In this document: positions 22,962-31,551 of the stretch, piece by piece
How the letters are laid out: each line of letters starts with the position of its first letter
Numbering within the stretch: the stretch's first letter is position 1
Assembly: GCA_036924285.1 (NCBI GenBank)
Contig: JAYKYS010000001.1
Location: 34,409,501-34,473,500 of the forward strand
Length of the DNA stretch: 64,000 bases
Direction: 5' to 3'
Origin: Asterella californica
Lineage: Eukaryota > Streptophyta > Marchantiopsida > Marchantiales > Aytoniaceae
Program-made: the position numbers and the translations under genes
Notes under the pieces: generated by a model
What the model was told of the DNA's origin: nothing
The model's database searches: none
What the model saw: only the letters and a program-made list of their open reading frames with translations

Positions 22962-24083
22962 TCAAGTTCTTTTCCTTTCTTGAGCTAAAAACTCCACCGG
23001 TGCATGAGAAGAGTTTGAACTCTCTCCTTTCTCGTAGATGGGATCTCGCACGACATCGATAGTAGCCACCCCCTTGTCTCGTCTTTGTGATGGATTTCCT
23101 CCACCCACATTCATTCTGACAGCTTCGGCACCTCTTGCTCCGTTGTTAAGACAATTTCGCTGGAAATGAGAACCTCCACACGTCCAACAAGTGATTCCTC
23201 CAAAGTTACCTTGGTTGCCTCCAAAGTTACCTTGATTTCCTCGGTTAGGATTGTTGTCGTAACCTCTTTGACCTCCTCCTCCACCTTTGTTCCTCCATTC
23301 GCGTAACTGCATCACGTTTATCTTGAGATCCGCAAGAATGTCGGTGATGCTCTTCAGCTCGACGTGAAAATCAGAGGTGGTAGTAGACATCGTTGTTGGG
23401 ACAAACGGTCTTGGCACCACCGTTGGAGTAGGAGCTGACGTTGAAGCAATCACCAATTGTGATGGTGCAGGTGCGATCGTTGTGACTACACCAAGAGTCG
23501 AAGTCGACACCAGAGCAGCATGATGAGGTTGGATGATATCTCCTTCATCCAAACTCTCTTTCATATTTGTCGTAATCTTGATGGCCTCCGCTTTGGTTGT
23601 TGGCTTCTCGTACCTCACTTGGGTTCGAATTGAAAGCCTCAACCCTCCCACCAAGTTGTTGGTCAACACTGCTCCAATCCTTGCCATTGTTAGCTCCACG
23701 TTGTCTCCACTCTTCCGTCGGACTGTTCGAAATCGTTGCTCCAACTTATCCACCCTTTCGGCATACTGCCGAACTTTCTCGTCATCCCGTTGCTTCAAAT
23801 CAGTAAGCTACACCATGAGCTTCTCATAGTTCTCTTCTGGAAAAAACTCTTCGATGAGTGCATTACTCAATGTCTCTCATGTATCCTCAACTGCACCAGG
23901 TGTCTTGTTCTTCACTCGGTCTTCATACCACGTAAGAGCAAAATCTTCTAAAAACTCTGGCAGTAACAACACCCATTCTTCCTTTCTTCTCACATTGTTT
24001 CCGATGCAACCCCTTTTGAAGTCTCGTACAAATGGTTCTACATCTTCATTGTCCTTCTCATGAAACACTGGTAACTTCCCCAT
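22962..24083 (-). pseudogene. gag: Gag of element C
   Basis: ATG at 24083-24081. Capsid sequence: MGKLPVFHEKDNEDVEPFVR, ALTWYEDRVKNKTPG, then TGA 23877-23879 where Trp fits, EEFFPEENYEKLMV, TAG 23808-23810, and DDEKVRQYAERVDKLEQRF. A Ser/Thr/Pro-rich linker and Gly/Asn-rich stretch (NRGNQGNFGGNQGNFGG) precede a zinc knuckle CWTCGGSHFQRNC. Frame closes at TGA 22962-22964 but continues into protease. No frameshift seen. Confidence 0.85.
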
Positions 24084-24296
24084 CTTATAACTACTCCTTC
24101 TACTCTTCTAATTTTCGTGCAATAACTACTCGCTAAAAGAGTACGAACATCACCAATTTCATTCGCGAATAATCTACCATAGGTAAAATAAAAGGAAATG
24201 ATTGTAACAACACCTCTTGTGTCATCTCTTCTCCCAAGGTAATCATGAGCCTGAGTCGCATCACCGCCTTCTCCACCATCCGAATGACGATCTTCA

Positions 24297-24788
24297 TCAC
24301 AACTCAACCGAGTCCTCTTTTGAAGTCGACAACTTCTCCGTCTCAGCTCTTTGAGTCTCGTCCAACTTCTCGACTACTGACGTAAGTAGGACGGTCACAT
24401 CGACGCACTTGTGTCCTCGTGATAGATCACCCACTCCACAACTTGGACAAAGATCTTCTCCTAGAAGATGAATTGGCGCTGGTGACGATGGACCCACTTG
24501 AAGACTTAAATCTGTAAACTCCCGCTTCCCTTTACCTCTCTCGGTTCTGATTCTAGTTGGACAATTCGCTACTTTATGTCCCAACCCTCTACAGAAATAA
24601 CACCACAAGTCGGTTTCTACTCTTCTCCTCAGAGATTCTACTTGAGGTTTTGTATTAGAGTTCTCAAACTCAACGATAACCTCTTTCGAGCTCTCTCCGA
24701 CGCTTATCATGACATCTAAACCTTGAGGAATGTTTCTAAGTCTAACTTTCCAATCTTTCGAACTTCCACTCATGTTGCACCTTCTCAA
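24297..24788 (-). CDS. Upstream ORF of element C with its own zinc knuckle
   Basis: A 163-residue frame upstream of gag, with ATG at 24788 or at MSGSSKDW six codons in. It contains a CX2CX4HX4C knuckle, CYFCRGLGHKVANC, near residue 80, and a second Cys/His cluster (CPSCGVGDLSRGHKC) near 125. Gag of the same element has its own knuckle, so this is a second nucleic-acid-binding module. Ogre/Tat elements carry an extra ORF before gag, which is the best comparison, but I cannot show homology. Whether it is translated is unknown. Confidence 0.5.
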   Translation of the reverse strand: MRRCNMSGSSKDWKVRLRNIPQGLDVMISVGESSKEVIVEFENSNTKPQVESLRRRVETDLWCYFCRGLGHKVANCPTRIRTERGKGKREFTDLSLQVGPSSPAPIHLLGEDLCPSCGVGDLSRGHKCVDVTVLLTSVVEKLDETQRAETEKLSTSKEDSVEL

Positions 24789-24838
24789 CCATTAAGTGAA
24801 CAAAATATCTTTGAAGAAAATAACTCTACATCACTTTC

Positions 24839-25210
24839 TTAACTCTTTCGAGCTTTATACTGAAAATCGTGTATTATACATGCTATACACGAAATAAAAT
24901 CCAATCTAAAATTAAGAGTCCATGATAATATCCTCATGACCATCGTCTGTACTGATCTAGCAAACATCTTAAAGTCACTTTTGTAGAGATCACACTCTAC
25001 TTTGCCAGGAGCATTCATGGCCTCCACAGTGAATGATACTTTGAACTCAACCTTCTTCGCATCTGCGCCGATGCTCGCAGAAGCTTCTATATATAACGCA
25101 AAAATGGCACCCCAACTGCAATAGATGCTTGATCGTAACGTCTCTATACTTAACTTTGGCTTTTCCGTCTCCGTTCTAACTCCCAAACGTCTCTTCTTCA
25201 ACCTCTGCAC
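24839..25210 (-). other. Short ORF in the leader of element C
   Basis: 123 residues, unrecognised, with VEFKVSFTVEAMNAPGKVE in the middle. It lies directly upstream of the zinc-knuckle ORF and might be an earlier part of it. Coding status is doubtful. Confidence 0.25.
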
Positions 25211-25443
25211 TCAAACTGGATTCCCCATGACGTATCGTCAAGACCTCTTTGTATGTCGAAGCGTATATCTCTTAATCGATAAGAGATCTCTCCAAGATTT
25301 TTGTGATCACCAGTAGCTCAACTTCCAAGCTATTAACTAATGAAGTTTTCATAGAAAATTCCTTAATCAAAAGAGATGGTGCTGACTATATAAATTTTCA
25401 GAGAACTGAAATTTGTATATTTTCACTTCTCTCATGGCTTTCA

Positions 25444-25823
25444 ACCCCCTCTACTTGGAAAATTCATGGCTCCCTCTCCATACCACCTTTTCTCCTGATT
25501 TCTATTGTCCTAGATAGCTTATCAGCCAATCTAAAACACTGGAAAGTTTCTTAGGAAAATAAAATTCACAGAAAATCTGACACTGACTGTAAACTTTTTC
25601 CAGAGAACAGAATTCCTCAACTCTCACGAATAGACCCCCTCAACTTTGAAAATTCATTGCTCCCTCTCTAGACCACCTTTTCCTATGACTTGTTTTGTAG
25701 TAGATAGGTTATCAGCCAAGCTACAGTCTTGGAAAGTTTCATTGGAAAATAAAATTCACAGAAAATATGACAATGACTGTAAAAAATTTCCAAAGAGAAA
25801 AAATCCTCAAACTCGAAAATTTT
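25444..25823. repeat. 190-bp tandem duplication in the leader of element C
   Basis: ACCCCCT starts at 25444 and 25634 and the two units share AAAATTCAT-GCTCCCTCTC, TTATCAGCCAA, GGAAAGTTTC and AAAATAAAATTCACAGAAAAT. A weaker partial unit may precede at about 25380. No gene within; 25900-26112 holds a 70-residue minus-strand frame of unknown status. Confidence 0.75.
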
Positions 25824-26094
25824 TCTCCTCTAATAACTTCTCTCTCCTGCTTTCTCTACATTCTTGTTTCATCCCCTTTCAACTCTCTTCAAACTCTTTC
25901 TAAGTGAACAAGATGTAAAGAATAACCTCGAATGCGTCATAGATCACTACGGGATACATAAAAGGTTCTAATGTTGCTAACATCGCGTTAGCTCTCTCTC
26001 CTCCCAACGTTCTCTCCATCTGTTCTCTCATAATCTCTTTTTGTCTAATATAGAACTGTACTCTAAACATTTTCAATGATCCCTTCAAGTGAGG

Positions 26095-26111
26095 TCCCGG
26101 CAACGGAATCA
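26095..26111 (-). promoter_or_regulatory. Degenerate primer-binding site of element C
   Basis: Minus strand TGATTCCGTTGCCGGGA, four bases inside the LTR, resembles the TGGCGCCGTTGCCGGGGA type with changes in the first six positions. Confidence 0.5.
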
Positions 26112-26115
26112 AAAA

Positions 26116-26498
26116 TGTAAACCCTCCACGATCTCATCGATCAACTACCCCCCGATCTCTCAATCTCCACGATCGTCATCGATGAATCTACAAATGTCGG
26201 GTCTGTCTCTCACTCAGGGGTCACCTCTGATGGCTTTGATGGAAGCACACCATGAATCTTGAAGGAAAAATGCTAAGTTCACTCATTAATACACTCACAA
26301 ACTTATCAACTAAAAATCTCCATAAACTCATCAACTAAAATCCTCCATTCTAACGACGTCTCTCAAGTTCTCACATGCTAAAAACATCCCATACTCTCTA
26401 TATTACTCAAGTTGTCATTACGACGATGTGAAAACAAGGATGAGGAGCTCTTCTTTACTCCTCTATTTATACATTCTAGGTTTTTACTTTGATACCCT
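26116..26498 (-). repeat. 5' LTR of element C, truncated
   Basis: Matches the first 383 bp (plus strand) of the other C LTRs from TGTAAACCCTCC to GATACCCT, then breaks off. B2 gag sequence begins about 14 bases later. A deletion has joined the two elements. Confidence 0.85.
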
Positions 26499-26540
26499 CA
26501 TAATGTTCATGTTCGAGAAGCTACATGATAGAATGACCTT

Positions 26541-27199
26541 GTGGATACTATGTCAGTGCATGCTTATGTTGCAAGAAGTCAGCATGAAGCTGTACTAGAA
26601 GAAAAATGCAGGAGGGAGGATGCATGTGAGGCTTCTATAGCCAAACGGCCTGCTACAAGGAGTGAAGGGGCTAGACCAGAGACAAAGCAAGAGAAAACAT
26701 TTACTCGGGAGGAGACTATGGAGGATCTACCACCTACAACACCCAAGGAGAAGGAAAGAAGCAAGGAGAAGGGTAAGATGCTTGCATACAAACTTCAGTC
26801 TGACATTGAGATTGCTACAGACCTGAAGCAAGTGTTAGAGAATCGTATCTTGAATGGGAAGGTTGAGTTTACGTTGGGTGAGATTCTTGGGATTGCAAAG
26901 CGTGAGTTCCATGAGGTTATCATAGATATCATCAAGAGGAAACGTCAGATTTTGGGTGAAGCAGCTACGCTTAACGCTCTAGGGACCAAACTGTCGGAAG
27001 ATGAGGGAGATGAGATTCTTGGTTACTACTCTCAAGTATTAGAGGGGAGATCGTATCTGCACGTGAGATTTGAAGATGAGGTGGAAGCATCGCAGAAGAG
27101 CCATTACTCTCACAACCATTGGGCAAGAGCAACCACAGAGACCTTAGTGAAGCTAGGAGATCTCGAGGAACCTGTGGTGGCGTTGATTGATCACGGCTC
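26541..27199 (+). pseudogene. gag: Gag C-terminal part of element B2
   Basis: Reads MSVHAYVARSQHEAVLEEK, charged linker (TPKEKERSKEKGKM), LQSDIEIATDLKQVLENRIL, LGEILGIAKREFHEVIIDII and ends in the protease start VVALIDHGS, where a solo LTR is inserted. Frame is open throughout. B1 has the same segment split by insertion D. Confidence 0.82.
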
Positions 27200-28113
27200 T
27201 GTAACGATCTATGTTGCACATAAGAAGTTTATCTATTAGTAAGGTATTTAGTTATAACTAAGTGTTGAGAATGTTCATTTGCTGCCCAAGTACCTTAAGG
27301 AGGTATCAAGTTAGTCATGACTAGCTAAAAGTTAGTTATGATTAAACTTAGCTGTACTTTTAACAAAATTCAGATATTTCCTAAAGAGTGAGCACTACTA
27401 TCTTGTCATCTTGTCTAAAAGGTAGAAAGGAGGTGGAAAGTATCCCTTATCTCCTTTTTGACTTGATATTAGTGGTTAGATTAAAGTTGTGGACTTTGTG
27501 AGCATTAAAAACAAGAAGAGATTCCACATGTTTCCTTTTTAGTGGGTCCTAGTGTAGAGGGGGGTGGAAATTCGAGATTCTTTAAGAATATTCCAGAATC
27601 CTTCTAGAAGTTGTTGACTTTGAAGAAATAAGCCCATGTGAAAAGGTAAGAAGCCCATGTGATTAATGCTTTTACCTTAAGTAATATCTTAGTAAAACCC
27701 GGTAAAAGTAGTTACGGCTGAGTTACCAGAGGATACCAAAGTAAAAACGGATAATGTATAAATAGAGGAGTAGAGAGGAGCTCCTCATCCTTGTTTTCAC
27801 ATCGTCGTAATGACAACTTGAGTAATATAGAGAGTGTGGGATATTTTTAGCATGTGAGAACTTGAGAGACGTCGTTAGAATGGAGGATTTTAGTTGATGA
27901 GTTTATGGAGATTTTTAGTTGATAAGTTTGTGGGTGTATGAATGAGTGAACTTAGCATTTTTCCCTTCAAGTTCATGGTGTGCTTCCATCAAAGCCATCA
28001 GAGGTGACCCCTGAGTGAGAGACAGACCCGACATTTGCAGATTCATCGATGACGATCGTGGAGGTTGAGAGATCGGGGGGGTAGTTGATCGATGGGATCG
28101 TGGAGGATTTACA
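27200..28113 (+). repeat. Solo LTR of family C in B2 protease
   Basis: 914 bp, TGTAACGATC to GGATTTACA, flanked by GCTC at 27196-27199 and 28114-28117. It splits the active-site codon region of protease; B1 shows the empty site at DHGSEINLM. Confidence 0.93.
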
Positions 28114-28117
28114 GCTC

Positions 28118-28561
28118 AGAGATTAATCTGATGTCTAAGGAGCTGTACAAGCGTGGAAGGTGGTCCATAGACACCGACCATGGATGGCTTATCCGTGCTG
28201 CCAACAACCAGAGGGAAGAACTCTATCGTGCTTGTCCCAACATCAAGGTACTGTGGGTGACATCAATGATGTTCAGAATTTCTTTGTACAAGACATGTCA
28301 ACCTATCCTATCATTCTAGGGCAGCCTTACATTACTGCTGTTAGAATGGAGACACGAGTTATGGATGATGGTTCCGCCTATGCTAGGATACGTAGTAGAG
28401 ATGGTAGAAGAGTTCTTCAATTTTTGACCGTTGCTGTAGAACATGAGAGAAATTGTGATAGCTTGAGGGATCGTCCACTACCTAAGATTACTCAAGAGTT
28501 TAAAGAGTCTAGGGGTTTTGGAAGAATACCATTGAAGAGCGAGACTTCAACGGTACAGTAG
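28118..28561 (+). pseudogene. Protease of element B2
   Basis: Continues EINLMSKELYKRGRW after the solo LTR, with a one-base change of frame near 28250 compared with B1 (VTVGDI region), then FVQDMSTYPIILGQPYITAV (second retropepsin half) and the C-terminus SETSTVQ with stop TAG 28559-28561. Active-site motif is D-H-G-S. The -1 frameshift signal lies in its last 50 bases. Confidence 0.78.
28513..28556 (+). promoter_or_regulatory. -1 frameshift signal, B2 copy
   Basis: GGGTTTT at 28513-28519, six-base spacer GGAAGA, hairpin arms from 28526 to 28556 (TACC/GGTA, one mismatch, TTGAAG/CTTCAA, seven-base loop). The lowest pair of the B1 hairpin is lost by a G-to-A change. Stop of the protease frame follows at 28559. 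Confidence 0.65.
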
Positions 28562-30641
28562 AGATAGAATTCTCGTCTGATCCAATAGAGCAAGAAGCTT
28601 TATCCACTAGCTTCTTAGGACTGACGTCATGTGGATCAATGTGTTATAGGAAGGTTGAGAATCTGAAGAGGTTTGAAAGGCAACATGTGAAGTATGTACA
28701 TCAGTCTTTGTGGGATAGTGAGAGTTAGTCGGAGATGAATACATATCTGGAGTGTTTGAAGAACAGTATTTGGTAGATACTATAGGGGAGTTGAAATCTA
28801 TAGTAGAAAGTTCTATAGATGATGTAGATAGAGTGGTGAGAGTGAGCTCCAAAGAGCTTCATGATGTAATTAATGCGTTCATAAACCGACAAGAAGTGTA
28901 TGTGGAGATCAAGTACAAGTCAGTGGCGAAGAAAGTCAAACCAGTGGCTTTGTCTTTACTACTCGACTATGATTAGAAGATGGAGCAAGCTGCACGAGAA
29001 CCAACGCTCAGAGGATCGAGAAGAATTGGGCACCAGTTCACAGAAACAACACTGAAGGAGCTGAGGATTGGAGGTGATGGATTTCTTACTGAGAAAGAGA
29101 AAAAGAGCTTCATGGAGATGCTATCTATGCATGGTAAGGCGTTTGCGTTTGAGTCACATGAAGTAGGATGTGTAGATTCAAGTGTAGTTGCACCTATGGT
29201 AATCTTTACTATACCGCATGTGCCTTGGAATCTACGTCCTATCCCTGTACCTAGAGCTCATCTACCAAAACTGATAGACTTGCTCAATGAGAGGATTAGG
29301 ATGGGTATCTTGGAACCATCTATAGCTCCTTACTCTAGCAGATGGTTTACTGTTCCGAAGAAGAGTGGAGCTTTGAGATTCATTCAAGATATGCAACCAG
29401 TTAACAAGGTGACTATCGAGAATATGGGTACAGGACCTATTGTAGACGAGTTTGCAGAGGCTTTTGCTGGTCGTGCTATCTATTCAATGGGAGACTTATA
29501 TTCAGGGTATGATCAGTTTCAATTATCCTCTGAGGGTAGAGACTTGACTACAATGAGGACACCTTTGGGGTTACTAAGGATGTGCACTTTGCCGCAATGT
29601 GCTACCAATTCTGTAGCACATATGATGAATGGCATGAACAAAGTTTTGAGGGATTTCATTCCTGAAAAAACTATGTCATTCCTTGATGATGTGCCGATCA
29701 AAAGGTGTGCTGAGGAGGAGAAGAATGAGGTAAATGATCAGAGGGGGTGTCATAAGTTTGTTGCAGACCATATAGTTGACTACGATAAGATATTGAGTCG
29801 ACTGGAGGAGGTTCATTTGACTTTATCAAGAGCAAAGTCTGTATTTGGAGAACAAGAGGTGTTAATTGTGAGGCACATATGTGGATCTTATGATCGGAAA
29901 CCTTGTCCAAACAAGGTTGATGCCATTCGAAGGATGAAGCAGACATGTGGGTCAGTTATTGAGGTGAGAAGGTTTCTAGGTGCATGTGTGTTTTATCATA
30001 TATGGATTCCACACTTTGCCCATGTAGCAGATCCGTTGTACAAGTTGCTGAGGAAGGGGTAAAGATTTCAGTGGCAATAGGAGCAAAGCGAGTCTATGAG
30101 GAAGTTGAAGGATCTTTTGGCTTCACCACCAACTCTACGGAAGGTAACATATGAGTTGGGCAGATCTGTTATCCTTACTGTTGATACTAGTCCTATTGGC
30201 ATTGGATGGGCTGTAGGACAAGACGATGAGGATGAAAATAGATATGTGGTGCGTTTTGGTGCTAAGGTATTAAGTTCACGTCAGAGAGACTACCTTCAGG
30301 TCAAGCGAGAGCTATGGGGAGTAGTTACTGCGATGAAGAGTGACAAGGAATACTTGATAGGAGCACCTGTGGTTGTGGAGACAGATTGTTTACCTCTCTT
30401 GAGAATGATCACTAGCTGTACAACTCTAGATATTGCTATGTTGAGGTGGATAGCATATATCAAGTCCTTGAACCTAGAGTTTAGACATATTACAGGAAAA
30501 GACAATCCTGTGGCAGATATGTTATCAAGGGCTAGGTATTACGGTGAGAAGGAAATGATAGATGATCAGGAGGATGTGGGAACAGAGTTCTATTCTAGTG
30601 TTCTTGCTAGAAAGGATAGAAGCTGTTTTGCAGCTCCATTG
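28562..30641 (+). pseudogene. Reverse transcriptase and RNase H of element B2
   Basis: In the -1 frame: FLGLTSCGSMCYRKVENLKR, a one-base deletion near 28720, then VEIKYKSVAKKVKPVAL, a TAG at 28974-28976 where B1 has CAG, and an RT with VPWNLRPIPVPRAHLPKL, SRWFTVPKKSGALRF, SMGDLYSGYDQF, FLDDVPIKR. RNase H reads ILTVDTSPIGIGWAV, SSRQRDYLQVKRELWGV, VETDCLPLL and DNPVADMLSRARYY. TAA at 30060-30062 and TAG at 30078-30080 break it. It is cut by the copia element at 30641 and retains a segment (about 29005-29100) deleted from B1. Confidence 0.85.
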
Positions 30642-30871
30642 TGTTGATATAGTCCCAAGCTCTAGTAGATCGACGGCTACCATTAGCCGGAGTGGTTAAG
30701 GTTGTTAGAGTTAGTTAGAGGGCTAACCCACCATTAGGGTTTCCCTTGTACTCACCTCCACTATATATACAGAGAGAGGCAAAGCCTCTCTCATCTCATT
30801 CCTATTTTTACTTCCTTGTCTACTCGCTCTCTCTCTTCTTGGAGTGTCCTCGAAGTATCGATCTTTCTACA
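30642..30871 (+). repeat. 5' LTR of the copia element, with primer site after it
   Basis: TGTTGATATAG to TTTCTACA. A TATA run (CTATATATACA) lies near 30763. TGATATCAGAGC at 30872-30883 directly follows and matches, with one change, the initiator-Met tRNA primer site TGGTATCAGAGC common in plant copia elements. Confidence 0.95.
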
Positions 30872-31551
30872 TGATATCAGAGCTGGTGAGAGTGTGTGTC
30901 CCTTGCTGATGAGCAAGATGGAGATTGGAGTACAGGAGAGAGAAGCCGGAGTTGTGCCTGATGTCGAGCACTATCCTGCTGATGCGTTCGGGTGAGGCGA
31001 AACCGTTTCTTTCGCCACCAGAAACTTTGAACGCGATTTCGGAGGCCTAGACGATTTTTTCTCGCTGATTTCTGTCGACCAGCCCTTCTAGGGCTGTCTT
31101 GTTCAGAAGGTGCGAATTGTGTACTGGGCCAAGTTTCAGTCGATTTGGAGATTTCCAGCGGCAGTTTTTCAAACGGATCTTTTTCGACCAAAACGAAAGT
31201 TTTAGGACTTGAGTCCAAAACTAATCCTGTTTCGAATAAGGGTGGCTAAGCTATTTGAAAATAAGCTATTTGAAAATTTCTGAAAATTTCAAGGGGTCGC
31301 ACGCCCATTTTCGACCTCATTTGGTCTAGTTTTCACCTTTCTTGGTGTGTTCTTTCGACGTTTCCGTCGTGTTTTGTACACCTACAGTTCGCGCACAGGT
31401 TCTTTTCTCGTTGTCGCTGCAGGAGGAGTTCGCGGAGTCGCCTCGTTGTGACTTGTGACAACTCTTGATCACGCGGTGGGGAGAGACGAGTTTCGTGCAG
31501 TTTCTGAGAGGTTTTCCGCGTACAGAACAGTGCAATTTCGACATTGCAGCT

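Larger units (their letters stand above)
11273..26498 (-). mobile_element. Element C: decayed Ty3/gypsy element hosting two insertions
   Basis: Minus-strand order from the right: truncated 5' LTR (26116-26498), primer site, upstream ORFs, gag, protease, RT, RNase H, integrase, purine tract, 3' LTR (11273-12183). RT reads VCIDYKKLNAVTKKDYYPLPF, MSFGLCNAPATF and FIDDFCVYG, Athila/Tat-like. Gag to integrase can be read with no frameshift but with nine stop codons (six TAG, three TGA). A solo LTR of family B and the 5.9-kb insertion F interrupt pol; both have target duplications and removing them restores the coding frame. The 5' LTR is cut off next to B2. Confidence 0.85.

Noticed and set aside
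12299..24083. A nonstandard genetic code with UAG as Gln
   Set aside because: Other frames use TAG as an ordinary terminator, and TGA and TAA stops also occur; methyl-C decay explains the pattern.
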